In this document: piece by piece, positions 26,104 through 34,616 of the stretch | How the letters are laid out: every line of letters begins with the position of its first letter | Position numbering within the stretch: position 1 is the stretch's first letter | Source of the DNA: JBJYIN01 sp046237015 | GTDB lineage: Bacteria; Pseudomonadota; Gammaproteobacteria; Enterobacterales; Enterobacteriaceae | Direction of reading: 5' to 3' | DNA length: 64,000 bases | Assembly: GCF_046237015.1 (NCBI RefSeq) | Contig: NZ_JBJYIN010000010.1 | Coordinates: 62,001-126,000 of the forward strand | Program-made: the position numbers and the translations under genes | The notes under the pieces: model-generated | What the model saw: the letters and a program-made list of their open reading frames with translations, nothing else | What the model was told of the DNA's origin: nothing | Database searches by the model: none

Positions 26104-26187
26104 GTTCTTATCCTCATTGACCCATTTTTCAATTCAGAGGCTGAAAAGGTATTGGGTTATTGTTTTATTTGAATAAAGGGATGCCTC

Positions 26188-26212
26188 GACTCCTGTAATA
26201 CATACAGGAGTC
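26188..26212. terminator. Stem-loop between isomerase and permease genes
   Basis: Perfect 10-bp inverted repeat GACTCCTGTA / TACAGGAGTC, loop ATACA. A T-rich tract follows only on the plus strand, whereas the flanking genes are on the minus strand. It is therefore more likely an mRNA-stabilising hairpin or partial terminator inside the threonate operon. Confidence 0.55.
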
Positions 26213-26288
26213 TGACCTATTCTTTTTTATTTATTTGCGTCTAACGACTATTTCTCTGGTGTTAATATTATTTCCTGTAATAAGTTAG

Positions 26289-27077
26289 TTAGTGTTTTTT
26301 CTCCAGCCAAGTTTTAGCCCATCCTAATCCGTCTTCCGTTTTACCTCGTGGGTTATATTCACAGCCAACCCAGCCGGAATAATTCACGCGATCTAATTCG
26401 GCAAAAATGAACGGATAATTAATTTCCCCCTCATCGGGTTCATGACGTGCGGGCACTGAGGCAATTTGAATATGTCCGATGCGACTATCCAAATCGTGAA
26501 TAATTTGCGTCAGGTTGCCATCGACAATTTGCGCGTGGAAGAAATCGAGCTGGATATAAACGTTCGGCCTGTCGATCAGATTGGCTAATTCCAACGCCTG
26601 ATACTGGCTGGCGAACAGGTAATTCGGTTTCACCTTCGCGCTCAGTGCCTCAATCATGATATTGATGCCGTGTGGCGCAAATTTGTCGGCGGCGTAGCGC
26701 AGGTTATCGATGAAGGTTTGCTGATAGGCAGCACGGTCTTCACCGGGTGGGACGACGCCGCCCATCACCAGCACCGAAGGGCAATTCAGCGCCAGCGCAT
26801 ATTCCAGAGCGTTATCGATATCCCGGCGGGCATCTTCAATACGGTCGGGCAGGGCAGAGACACCCCATTCCCCCGCCGCAATATTGCCGGGCGCGGTATT
26901 GAACAGCACCTGCTTCAGGCCATTTTCCCGCAGCTTTTCCGCCAGCAGTGGTGCCGGATATTCATAAGGAAACAGGTACTCGACAGAGGTGAAACCCGCA
27001 TCGGCAGCGGCTTTAAAACGATCGAGAAACGGCACGTCAGTAAACAGCATAGAAAGATTGGCAGCAAATTTAGGCAT
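26289..27077 (-). CDS. otnI: 2-oxo-tetronate isomerase OtnI (hydroxypyruvate isomerase family)
   Basis: A 262-residue xylose-isomerase-type TIM barrel: MPKFAANLSMLFTDVPFLDRFKAAADAGFTSVEYLFPYEY is the N-terminal strand-helix unit with the metal-site Glu. Metal and substrate residues appear in IMIEALS, QLDFFHAQ and HIQIASVPARHEPDEGEINY. The family contains hydroxypyruvate isomerase and OtnI, and the neighbours select OtnI, which interconverts 2- and 3-oxo-tetronate. ATG 27077 follows ATGGAGTTAACC, a good ribosome-binding site; the frame extends four codons further. Confidence 0.88.
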   Translation of the reverse strand: MPKFAANLSMLFTDVPFLDRFKAAADAGFTSVEYLFPYEYPAPLLAEKLRENGLKQVLFNTAPGNIAAGEWGVSALPDRIEDARRDIDNALEYALALNCPSVLVMGGVVPPGEDRAAYQQTFIDNLRYAADKFAPHGINIMIEALSAKVKPNYLFASQYQALELANLIDRPNVYIQLDFFHAQIVDGNLTQIIHDLDSRIGHIQIASVPARHEPDEGEINYPFIFAELDRVNYSGWVGCEYNPRGKTEDGLGWAKTWLEKKH

Positions 27078-27110
27078 GGTTAACTCCATAGCTCAGTAAA
27101 AAGTCACTCA

Positions 27111-27767
27111 TCAAGAGAGCTCGGTAATTTCGTCAGCGGTGAGGTAGCGAATTTTTCGATCACCGAGAATAAAAATCAGCTTGGCGGTTTCTTCCAGCTC
27201 TTCCATGTTGTCTGCCGCCGCACGCAGACCCTTACCTGTGACGACGGGGCCGTGGTTAGCCAATAAGAATGCTTTGTAGCGTGAGGCCAGCTTCGCCAGA
27301 TCCTCGCCTAGCCGCGCATCGCCGGGACGGTAATAAGGCACGACGGGCACTTTGCCGACACGCATCACCACATACGGCGTGAACGGTTTGATAGCATCCT
27401 GCGTATCCAACCCTTCCAAGCACGAAAGTGCAGTCAGATAGGTGCTGTGCAGGTGAACGATCGCCTTACAGTCAGGATCGTTACGGTAAATCGACAGGTG
27501 AAAGCTGACTTCTTTCGACGGTTTATCCCCAGAGATCCACTCGCCGCTCATGCTGACTTTGGACAGCCGCTCGGCATCCAGTTCGCCGAGGCAGGAGCCG
27601 GTCGGTGTTGCCAGCAGCGTGCCGTCATCCAATAACAGTGAGAGGTTACCTGCCGAACCGGTAGCGTAGCCGCGCTGGAAAAAGGACGCGCCCAGCTTGA
27701 CCATTTCCTCACGTGCGTGTTGCTCGCGATTCAGGTCTGCTTCAGCTCTGTGGTGTTTTTCACTCAT
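27111..27767 (-). CDS. otnC: 3-oxo-tetronate 4-phosphate decarboxylase OtnC
   Basis: A 218-residue class II aldolase/adducin-fold enzyme. Metal-binding histidines lie in AIVHLHSTYLTALSC and LLANHGPVVTGK; TGSAGNLSLLLDDGTLLATPTG forms the phosphate loop. In the pathway OtnC decarboxylates 3-oxo-tetronate 4-phosphate to dihydroxyacetone phosphate. It overlaps otnK by 4 bases. Confidence 0.88.
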   Translation of the reverse strand: MSEKHHRAEADLNREQHAREEMVKLGASFFQRGYATGSAGNLSLLLDDGTLLATPTGSCLGELDAERLSKVSMSGEWISGDKPSKEVSFHLSIYRNDPDCKAIVHLHSTYLTALSCLEGLDTQDAIKPFTPYVVMRVGKVPVVPYYRPGDARLGEDLAKLASRYKAFLLANHGPVVTGKGLRAAADNMEELEETAKLIFILGDRKIRYLTADEITELS

Positions 27768-29029
27768 GCGGCAAACTCCTTTTGGGCACGGGCAAAGAAG
27801 TCTTCATCGCCGAAATTGCCGGATTTCAACGCCAGCGAGAGCGGATGATTGGTGGAGCGCACCCACGGCACTCCGGGGGAAATAGACGGCCCGATATGGA
27901 ACGCGTGAATGCCCAGCGTCTGTACCACGATGCTGGAGGTTTCACCGCCCGCGATGATGAAGCGCTGGAAGCCATCTTGCTGAAGCTGACGGGCAACGGC
28001 GGCAAACAGTTTCTCTACCGCCTGACTGCTGGCTTCTGCCCCCCAGCGCTGCTGAATCTTCGCCAGTTCATCGGGTGAGGATGTGGCGTACAGTAGCGGA
28101 GCGAGTGCGTCGTTACGATGCGCTTTCACCCAGTCAACCAGTTCCTGCACGTAGGATTCATCGTCTTGCAGACAGCGAGCGACATCGACCGCGCGACCCG
28201 CCGCCTGTTTCAGGTAGTGGGCGACCTGCTTGTTGGTCATCACCGAACAAGAGCCGGACAGCACAACGCCTGCGCCGGATTGCGGCTTGCCGGCTTCGGT
28301 GGCGGAACCGATTTGTGTCGCGGGTTCTGCCCACTGGCGTGCCAGACCAATCGCCAGGCCGGAACCGCCGGTAACCAGCTTCATATCGCGTAGCGCTTCG
28401 CCCTGCGTGAGTAGATGCTGTTCGTTCAGCGTATCCAGCACCACATAGCGGATGCCTTGTTCTTTCAACTGCGCCAACCGCTGTTTGACGGCGTCCGCCC
28501 CTTGATCCATCACGGCATACGGCACCAGTCCGCAGCGCCCGGCAGCCTGCAATTCCATGACGCGCATCAGGTTGCTGTCCGTCATCGGCGTGACCGGATG
28601 GTGGCGCATCCCAGATTCAGACAGCAGTTGATCCATCACAAACAGGTGCCCCTGATAGACGGTTCTACCATTCACCGGCAGCGCTGGAGAGATAATGGTT
28701 TGCGTTTCGCCAAGCTGTTCCAACAGCGCATCGGTCACCGGACCGATGTTGCCTTTTGCGGTGCTGTCGAAGGTGGAGCAATATTTAAAATAGAACTGCT
28801 GGCAACCCTGCTGTTGCAGCCACGCCAGCGCCTTGAGCGAATCCGCCACGGCTTGTTCCGCCGGGCAGGAGCGCGATTTCAGGCTAATGACCACAGCCTG
28901 CGTCTCCACCTTGAAGTCAGCCGGAGGCACGCCGTTGAGCTGTACGGTCGGCAACCCGTTATTCACCAGAAAGCTGGCGATATCCGTGGCACCGGTAAAG
29001 TCGTCGGCAATCACACCTAGCTTGATCAT
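27764..29029 (-). CDS. otnK: 3-oxo-tetronate kinase OtnK (four-carbon acid sugar kinase, DUF1537)
   Basis: A 421-residue member of the former DUF1537 kinase family. The N-terminal substrate domain begins KLGVIADDFTGATDIASFLVNNG and includes FDSTAKGNIGPVTDALLEQ; the C-terminal ATP-binding domain contains IIAGGETSSIVVQTLGI. It phosphorylates 3-oxo-tetronate at C4. Overlaps by 4 bases with both neighbours (ltnD and otnC) show tight coupling. Confidence 0.92.
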   Translation of the reverse strand: MIKLGVIADDFTGATDIASFLVNNGLPTVQLNGVPPADFKVETQAVVISLKSRSCPAEQAVADSLKALAWLQQQGCQQFYFKYCSTFDSTAKGNIGPVTDALLEQLGETQTIISPALPVNGRTVYQGHLFVMDQLLSESGMRHHPVTPMTDSNLMRVMELQAAGRCGLVPYAVMDQGADAVKQRLAQLKEQGIRYVVLDTLNEQHLLTQGEALRDMKLVTGGSGLAIGLARQWAEPATQIGSATEAGKPQSGAGVVLSGSCSVMTNKQVAHYLKQAAGRAVDVARCLQDDESYVQELVDWVKAHRNDALAPLLYATSSPDELAKIQQRWGAEASSQAVEKLFAAVARQLQQDGFQRFIIAGGETSSIVVQTLGIHAFHIGPSISPGVPWVRSTNHPLSLALKSGNFGDEDFFARAQKEFAA

Positions 29030-29940
29030 GGTGCCTCCTTCTTTTCCGGTAGTGTAATGCCGTTAAAAATCTTGATAACCGCGCTGTCGTCCTCTTTACC
29101 GAATCCTGCATTACTGGCTGAGGTGAACATATTGAACGCGGTGGAGGCTAGCGGCAGCGGGAAATGGAGCGATTTGGCGGTGTCGGTGACCAATCCCAAA
29201 TCTTTCACGAAAATATCCACAGCGGATTTTGGTGTGTAGTCGCCGTCTACCACGTGACGCATCCGATTTTCGAACATCCAAGAGTTCCCCGCGGCATTCG
29301 TCACTACGTCGTACATGATATCCAGAGGGATGTCAGCGCGAGCGGCCAGCGCCATCGCTTCTGCACCGGCGGCGATGTGCACGCCTGCCAACAGCTGGTG
29401 GATAATTTTAACGGTCGCACCCAGCCCGATTTCTTCGCCGATGCGATAGACCTTGCCTGCGACGGCATCGAGCACTGGTTTCAGTTTTTCGAAGGCCAGA
29501 TCGGAACCGGATGCCATCACCGTCATGTCACCTGCGGCGGCTTTGGCCGCACCGCCGGAGACCGGCGCATCCAGCATGATGAGCTGATGCTCTGCCAGAC
29601 GCTGCTCAATATTTTTGGCATCCTGCGCGGAGATTGTGGAGGACACCATGACCACGGTGCTGGGCTTGAGCTTCGCCGCGACCTGCGGTTCACCAAACAG
29701 AATTCCGTTGACCTGTGCGGCATTCACGACTAACAGCACGACGGCGTCCAGCTTGTCAGCGAAGGCATCAATACGCGTATCGGCCTGCGCCGCCCCCGCC
29801 TGACGTAGCCGTTCCAGTGCTTGTGGATTGATATCGACACCGTATGTCGTCAGGCCGGCGTTGATACAGGACGCCGCTGCGCCAAAACCCATGGAACCCA
29901 GACCGATAACGGCGACAGCATAATCAGAAGTCTTTTTCAT
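29026..29940 (-). CDS. ltnD: L-threonate dehydrogenase LtnD
   Basis: A 304-residue beta-hydroxyacid dehydrogenase. The NAD-binding motif VIGLGSMGFGAA is near residues 11-22, the substrate motif DAPVSGGAAKAAAGDMTVMASG follows, and the catalytic Lys lies in VKIIHQLLAGVHIAAGAEA. It oxidises L-threonate, a product of ascorbate breakdown in plants, to 2-oxo-tetronate. As first gene of the ltnD-otnK-otnC-otnI operon it is transcribed away from the DeoR-type regulator, with a CRP site between. Confidence 0.9.
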   Translation of the reverse strand: MKKTSDYAVAVIGLGSMGFGAAASCINAGLTTYGVDINPQALERLRQAGAAQADTRIDAFADKLDAVVLLVVNAAQVNGILFGEPQVAAKLKPSTVVMVSSTISAQDAKNIEQRLAEHQLIMLDAPVSGGAAKAAAGDMTVMASGSDLAFEKLKPVLDAVAGKVYRIGEEIGLGATVKIIHQLLAGVHIAAGAEAMALAARADIPLDIMYDVVTNAAGNSWMFENRMRHVVDGDYTPKSAVDIFVKDLGLVTDTAKSLHFPLPLASTAFNMFTSASNAGFGKEDDSAVIKIFNGITLPEKKEAP

Positions 29941-30294
29941 CGTGGTTGCCTTGTTAAAATTAGTGATTTTTTGTTCTCTGGTGTTAAATATAAGGACTAT
30001 CAGAACAAGTTATGGTGATTTTTATCACATAAATTAACATTGAGATCGTGATGGTTTAGTGTGGCTGAACCCCACTGGGAATGTGATTCCCTTTGTTTCT
30101 ATTAAATATCAGTATGTTATTTTCATTTTGGCGTCAAGCGATGAGGAAGGTTGTTATGTCTGGCGTGGTTTGTTGCGTGAATTTATGATAATTATCGTCA
30201 TTAAATGGGCTGTTTCTCACAATATTTATCAGACTCAGTTTTTAGCAAACTCAATGTTTATCAAACCAGCATTATCAAACAGGGAACGGACAGC
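29941..30294. promoter_or_regulatory. Divergent control region of the threonate operon and its regulator
   Basis: 354 AT-rich bases. They contain a CRP site (see 30013-30030), no real coding frame, and an AGGGA ribosome-binding site for the regulator at 30281-30285. TCAGACTCAGTT, TAGCAAACTC and ATCAAACCAG-type words in 30225-30280 could include operators for the DeoR-type regulator, but no clean dyad can be chosen. Confidence 0.45.
30013..30030. promoter_or_regulatory. CRP binding site upstream of ltnD
   Basis: TGGTGATTTTTATCACAT contains GTGA-N6-TCAC, with the outer bases one mismatch from the TGTGA-N6-TCACA ideal. It lies 73-90 bases upstream of the ltnD start codon. Catabolite activation of a sugar-acid pathway is expected. 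Confidence 0.75.
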
Positions 30295-31056
30295 GTGATT
30301 CCAGTAGAACGTCATCAACAGATTCTGGCGCTGATCGCCGAGCGCGGCGCGGTAAGTATTAATGAACTCACCGAGCGGCTGGGTGTGTCGCATATGACGG
30401 TACGGCGCGATGTGCAAAAACTGGAGCAAGACGGACTGCTGTTGAGTGTTTCCGGCGGTGTGCGCTCGCCTGAACGGTTGGCGATTGAGCCATCACATCA
30501 GGATAAATCGGTGATGTTCAGCCAGCAGAAAGCGGCGATGGGGAAACTGGCGGCACAGCATATCCCACTGAATAGTTGCATTTATCTGGATGCTGGCACC
30601 ACCACGCTATCGCTGGCTCGCGAACTGGCTGAACGCGACGATCTCCTGATTGTTACCAACGATTTTGCGATTGCCGATTTCCTCATTGAATCCAGTCAGT
30701 GTCGTATGATCCACACTGGAGGCACGTTGTGTCGGGAAAATCGCTCCTGCATCGGGGAAGCGGTGGCTCAGTCACTGCGTAACCTGTTTATCGACATTGC
30801 GTTTATCTCCGCCTCCTCATGGAGCCTGCGTGGTCTGTCCACGCCGAATGAAGATAAAGTCGTGGTGAAACGCGCGGCGGTGGAAGCCAGCAGAAAACGT
30901 GTCCTGCTGTGCGACACCTCAAAATACGGCCGTATCGCCACCCATCTCGCCACGCCGCTCAATGTATTCGACAGCATCATCACCGACGACGGCCTTCCTG
31001 CCGCCGCCAAAGAAGCGCTAAGCAAAATGGGTGTTGAGGTGCTGGTGGCGGGGTGA
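30295..31056 (+). CDS. DeoR-family transcriptional regulator of the threonate cluster
   Basis: A 253-residue regulator. The N-terminal helix-turn-helix reads RHQQILALIAERGAVSINELTERLGVSHMTVRRDVQKLEQDG (residues 5 to 46), with the DeoR signature. The C-terminal sugar-phosphate sensor domain contains YLDAGTTTLSLARELAERDDLLIVTND. GTG 30295, 9 bases after AGGGA, is chosen as start; the frame is open to 30205 but the extra residues lack family similarity. It probably represses or activates the divergent operon in response to a pathway intermediate. Confidence 0.85.
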   Translation: MIPVERHQQILALIAERGAVSINELTERLGVSHMTVRRDVQKLEQDGLLLSVSGGVRSPERLAIEPSHQDKSVMFSQQKAAMGKLAAQHIPLNSCIYLDAGTTTLSLARELAERDDLLIVTNDFAIADFLIESSQCRMIHTGGTLCRENRSCIGEAVAQSLRNLFIDIAFISASSWSLRGLSTPNEDKVVVKRAAVEASRKRVLLCDTSKYGRIATHLATPLNVFDSIITDDGLPAAAKEALSKMGVEVLVAG

Positions 31057-31212
31057 GGGCAGTTATCAACGATCCTAAAACCGTTATCGTTGATGTTATT
31101 CGAAAATAGCCCTGAATGAATCAGCAAGCGCGTTTGAATGTATGGTGATGTTCCGGTGTGTAGCATTTTTGTACACTTCATGTAGGGTTGTAGAGAGATT
31201 CACTACACAGGC

Positions 31213-31497
31213 ATGATGATGAAACCGGAAACTAAAGAGGCGCGAATCACTATTCGGGCCAAAGCCTCCCAGCGGGACTTGATCGATATGGCTGCAAACC
31301 TTGTGTCAAAATCACGTACCGATTTTATACTTGAAGCCGCCTGTCGCGAGGCGCAGGACATTTTGTTGGATCAACGTTTGTTTATTCTGGACAACGAACA
31401 GTTTGATGAATTTTTGGCCGAGTTGGATGCACCTATCACCGCAGAGCGCCAGGCTCGCATTAACGAGCTGATGAGCCGCAAATCGCCATGGGAATAA
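31213..31497 (+). CDS. DUF1778 antitoxin, TacA type (orphan)
   Basis: A 94-residue ribbon-helix-helix protein: KEARITIRAKASQRDLIDMAANLVSKSRTDFILEAACREAQDIL is the DNA-binding DUF1778 domain, followed by a toxin-wrapping C-terminal helix (DNEQFDEFLAELDAPI). TacA-type antitoxins neutralise GNAT toxins that acetylate aminoacyl-tRNA. The downstream toxin gene starts in the usual overlapping position but is destroyed (31488-31571). The second ATG (31216) is also possible as start. Confidence 0.85.
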   Translation: MMMKPETKEARITIRAKASQRDLIDMAANLVSKSRTDFILEAACREAQDILLDQRLFILDNEQFDEFLAELDAPITAERQARINELMSRKSPWE

Positions 31498-31571
31498 CAG
31501 CACCAGAGCCAGAGCCATTACTGATAATTGTTCTTGGTGGCATGCTATTGATTGAATACATCCTTATTTAG
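31488..31571 (+). pseudogene. Truncated GNAT toxin (TacT type)
   Basis: The ATG overlaps the antitoxin stop as in intact TacAT pairs, and the first residues MGITAPEP are the classic start of TacT toxins. The frame then reads a hydrophobic stretch without acetyltransferase motifs and stops at TAG 31569 after 27 codons. The remaining ~130 codons are absent; the next DNA is the convergent ParE gene. The toxin was therefore deleted and the antitoxin left alone. Confidence 0.7.
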
Positions 31572-31578
31572 CCACTTT

Positions 31579-31863
31579 TCAAATATCAAAAAAGTGGCAC
31601 ATAGGTTCCATTTGCTGATGCAGGATTCGGATGATAAGAAGATCTTCTTCTCGTATGCGGTAGAAAATAGCGTGTTGCCTATGATCGAATCGGCGCACAC
31701 CCTGGCTAATTTCAGGGTACTCTTGGCCTATATAAGGGGATTCTGCTAGCAGAATCAGCGTATTCTCTAGCGACTCTGTATAATTGTCAGCCTGACTGAT
31801 GCCGTAGGTGTACTTAAAGATGCCTGCGAAATCTTCTGCTGCAAGATTAGAGAGTTTATACAT
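31579..31863 (-). CDS. ParE/RelE-family toxin
   Basis: A 94-residue protein starting MYKLSNLAAEDFAGIFKYTYGISQA, with the ParE features LAESPYIGQEYPEISQGVRRFDHRQHAIFYRI and the C-terminal LLIIRILHQQMEP. ParE toxins poison DNA gyrase. The start at 31863 overlaps the parD stop by 8 bases. It is convergent with the broken TacAT remnant, 7 bases away. Confidence 0.88.
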   Translation of the reverse strand: MYKLSNLAAEDFAGIFKYTYGISQADNYTESLENTLILLAESPYIGQEYPEISQGVRRFDHRQHAIFYRIREEDLLIIRILHQQMEPMCHFFDI

Positions 31864-32098
31864 TCCGTTCGCGCTTCTTTTTTGCTGCAATTTCACGCAG
31901 CGTCAACGAACTTTCTCCACTTTGCTCCCCTGCATAAATCGCTTTTTTCAGAGCCTCTGTTTTGGATTCTTGTTGTTCAAGAAGACGAAGTGCTGACCTG
32001 ATGACTTCACTGGTAGAACTATAGCGACCGCTATCTATTAATTTGGAGACAAAATCATCCAGTTGTTCGCCGATCGTAATACTTGTCGTTCTAGGCAT
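31856..32098 (-). CDS. ParD-family antitoxin
   Basis: An 80-residue ribbon-helix-helix antitoxin (MPRTTSITIGEQLDDFVSKLIDSGRYSSTSEVIRSALRLLEQQE) with a basic C-terminal tail that binds ParE. It is first in the parDE pair, preceded by AGGAGG, and the pair probably autoregulates its own promoter in 32099-32160. Confidence 0.9.
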   Translation of the reverse strand: MPRTTSITIGEQLDDFVSKLIDSGRYSSTSEVIRSALRLLEQQESKTEALKKAIYAGEQSGESSLTLREIAAKKKRERNV

Positions 32099-32179
32099 AA
32101 AAACCTCCTGTGTTATCTATTAACACAGATGGTAGCACAGAACAGCCTACTTAGTAGCCAATAAGAAGACCTCCTCCCT

Positions 32180-32219
32180 CTGTCACTTTCCCGTCATCTT
32201 CCGGTTATTTTTCTGTCAT
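32180..32219 (+). promoter_or_regulatory. Two tandem PHO boxes upstream of ugpB
   Basis: Four 7-base PhoB half-sites lie at strict 11-base steps: CTGTCAC (32180), CCGTCAT (32191), CGGTTAT (32202), CTGTCAT (32213). This is the arrangement bound by PhoB dimers, and ugp is a classic Pho-regulon operon. The third unit is the weakest. Confidence 0.88.
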
Positions 32220-32294
32220 ACGCCCATGTCATGTTTGTTTTCGCCCAAAAAAACACCGTGATGCTGGCGCATTAATTGATTGCAGGAGACAGGC

Positions 32295-33629
32295 ATGTTC
32301 AACAACACAATTCGTAAAACACATGCTATTCGCACCGCAGTGGCGTGTGTGGCATTCGCGCTGATGAGCGCCAGTGCGCAGGCCGCGACAGACATTCCTT
32401 TCTGGCACTCCATGGAAGGCGAACTCGGGAAAGAAGTGAATGCTCTGGCTGACCGTTTTAACCAAGCGCACAGCGATGTAAAAATTGTGCCGGTCTACAA
32501 AGGCAACTACGAACAGAATCTGGCTGCCGGGATTGCGGCTTACCGCGCCGGGAATGCGCCCGCCATTTTGCAGGTCTATGAAGTCGGTACGGCGACCATG
32601 ATGGCAAGTAAAGCCATCAAACCTGTCTATGAAGTCTTCAAAGAGTCAGGCATTACTTTCGATGAATCGGTGTTTGTGCCGACCGTCTCCGGCTATTACA
32701 CCGATGCGAAGAGTGGCCACCTGCTATCGCAGCCGTTTAATAGCTCCACGCCGGTGCTGTACTACAACAAAGATGCTTTCAAGAAGGCGGGTTTAGATCC
32801 CGAACAGCCGCCGAAGACCTGGCAGCAAATGGCGGAATACACCGCCAAACTGCGTGCGGCCGGGATGAAGTGCGGCTATGCCAGCGGCTGGCAGGGCTGG
32901 ATTCAGATTGAAAACTTTAGCGCCTGGCACGGTCTGCCGGTTGCGACCAAGAACAACGGCTTTGACGGCACCGATGCCGTGCTGGAATTCAATAAGCCGA
33001 CGCAGGTTAAGCACATTCAGCTGTTGCAGGACATGAACAAGAAGGGCGATTTCACCTATTTCGGGCGCAAGGATGAGCCGACCGAGAAATTCTATAACGG
33101 TGACTGCGCTATCACCACGGCCTCTTCCGGTTCGCTGGCGAACATCCGCGAACACGCCAAGTTCAACTATGGTGTCGGCATGATGCCGTATGACGCCGAT
33201 GCGAAAGGCGCACCGCAGAACGCCATTATCGGCGGAGCCAGCCTGTGGGTGATGGGCGGTAAAGATGCTGCGACCTACAAAGGCGTCGCGGAGTTTATGA
33301 AGTTCCTGGCCGAGCCGGAGAATGCCGCCGAATGGCACCAGAAAACCGGTTACCTGCCAATCACGACTGCGGCATATGAACTGACGCAGAAGCAGGGCTT
33401 CTACGAGAAAAACCCCGGTGCGGATATCGCTACGCGCCAGATGCTGAACAAGCCCCCGTTGTCGTTCACCAAAGGTCTGCGTTTGGGCAACATGCCGCAG
33501 ATTCGTACCGTGGCGGATGAAGAATTAGAAAGCGTATGGACAGGTAAGAAGACGCCACAACAGGCGCTGGATAGCGCAGTAGAACGCGGCAATGCGCTTC
33601 TGCGTCGCTTCGAACAGTCGACAAAGTAA
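32295..33629 (+). CDS. ugpB: sn-glycerol-3-phosphate-binding protein UgpB
   Basis: A 444-residue periplasmic binding protein with a signal peptide (about residues 1-30, ending SASAQA) and then TDIPFWHSMEGELGKEVNALADRFN, typical of UgpB. It binds glycerol-3-phosphate and glycerophosphodiesters, released for example from plant membranes. ATG 32295 is preferred because AGGAG lies 6 bases upstream; the frame extends to a TTG at 32280. It is first in ugpBAECQ. Confidence 0.96.
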   Translation: MFNNTIRKTHAIRTAVACVAFALMSASAQAATDIPFWHSMEGELGKEVNALADRFNQAHSDVKIVPVYKGNYEQNLAAGIAAYRAGNAPAILQVYEVGTATMMASKAIKPVYEVFKESGITFDESVFVPTVSGYYTDAKSGHLLSQPFNSSTPVLYYNKDAFKKAGLDPEQPPKTWQQMAEYTAKLRAAGMKCGYASGWQGWIQIENFSAWHGLPVATKNNGFDGTDAVLEFNKPTQVKHIQLLQDMNKKGDFTYFGRKDEPTEKFYNGDCAITTASSGSLANIREHAKFNYGVGMMPYDADAKGAPQNAIIGGASLWVMGGKDAATYKGVAEFMKFLAEPENAAEWHQKTGYLPITTAAYELTQKQGFYEKNPGADIATRQMLNKPPLSFTKGLRLGNMPQIRTVADEELESVWTGKKTPQQALDSAVERGNALLRRFEQSTK

Positions 33630-33652
33630 TACGCTGCTGTTGAGCAATACCG

Positions 33653-33680
33653 GGCCGAAGGGAATCGGCCTGTTTCTTTT
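33653..33680 (+). terminator. Attenuator-like stem-loop between ugpB and ugpA
   Basis: GGCCGA / TCGGCC stem with loop AGGGAA and a T-rich tail (TGTTTCTTTT). A partial terminator here would give more binding protein than permease. Confidence 0.65.
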
Positions 33681-33701
33681 CTGTTTGTAATGAGCTACCG
33701 C

Positions 33702-34589
33702 ATGACATCATCCCGCCCCGTTTTTCGCAGCAGCTGGTTGCCCTATGTGTTGGTGTTGCCTCAACTGCTGATTACTGTGATTTTCTTTATCTGGCCAGCC
33801 GGTCAGGCGCTATGGTATTCGGTGCAGAACTTGGATCCGTTTGGCTTATCCAGTGAATTTGTCGGCATGGAAAACTTCAGACAGCTGTTCAATAACCCTT
33901 ACTACCTCGATTCGTTTTACACCACGCTGATATTCAGCTTTCTGGTCGCTGGGTTTGGCATGTTGATCTCACTTTTTCTGGCGGCTCTGGTGGACTATGT
34001 GATCCGTGCCAGCCGCTTGTATCAGACGTTAATCATCCTGCCCTATGCCGTGGCCCCCGCCGTTGCTGCGGTCTTGTGGATGTTCCTGTTTAACCCCGGA
34101 CTGGGGCTGATTACCCACTTTCTCGGGCTGTTGGGCTATACGTGGAACCACGCGCAGCACAGCGGTCAGGCGATGTTTTTGGTGGTACTGGCGTCGGTCT
34201 GGAAGCAGATTAGCTATAACTTCCTGTTCTTTCTGGCGGCGCTGCAATCCATTCCCCGCTCACTGATGGAAGCGGGCGCGATCGATGGCGCAGGGCCCGT
34301 GCGGCGCTTCTTTAATCTGGTGCTGCCGATGATTTCGCCGGTGAGCTTCTTCCTGCTGGTGGTCAATCTGGTCTACGCCTTTTTCGATACCTTCCCGATT
34401 ATCGATGCGGCAACGGCGGGCGGGCCAGTGCAGTCGACGACCACGCTGATCTACAAAATTTACCGCGAGGGCTTTGCAGGGCTGGATCTGTCCAGCTCGG
34501 CGGCGCAATCAGTGATTCTGATGCTACTGGTTATCGGGCTGACCGTTATTCAGTTCCGTTTTGTTGAACGGAAGGTGAACTATCAATGA
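33702..34589 (+). CDS. ugpA: Glycerol-3-phosphate ABC permease UgpA
   Basis: A 295-residue permease, the same length as in E. coli when started at MTSSRPVFRSSWLPY (33702); an ATG four codons earlier is possible and neither has a strong ribosome-binding site. About six TM helices and the EAA loop MEAGAIDGAGPVRRFFNLVLP. Confidence 0.94.
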   Translation: MTSSRPVFRSSWLPYVLVLPQLLITVIFFIWPAGQALWYSVQNLDPFGLSSEFVGMENFRQLFNNPYYLDSFYTTLIFSFLVAGFGMLISLFLAALVDYVIRASRLYQTLIILPYAVAPAVAAVLWMFLFNPGLGLITHFLGLLGYTWNHAQHSGQAMFLVVLASVWKQISYNFLFFLAALQSIPRSLMEAGAIDGAGPVRRFFNLVLPMISPVSFFLLVVNLVYAFFDTFPIIDAATAGGPVQSTTTLIYKIYREGFAGLDLSSSAAQSVILMLLVIGLTVIQFRFVERKVNYQ

Positions 34590-34616
34590 AGGTGAATCTA
34601 CTAAGGTCAACGGCCA

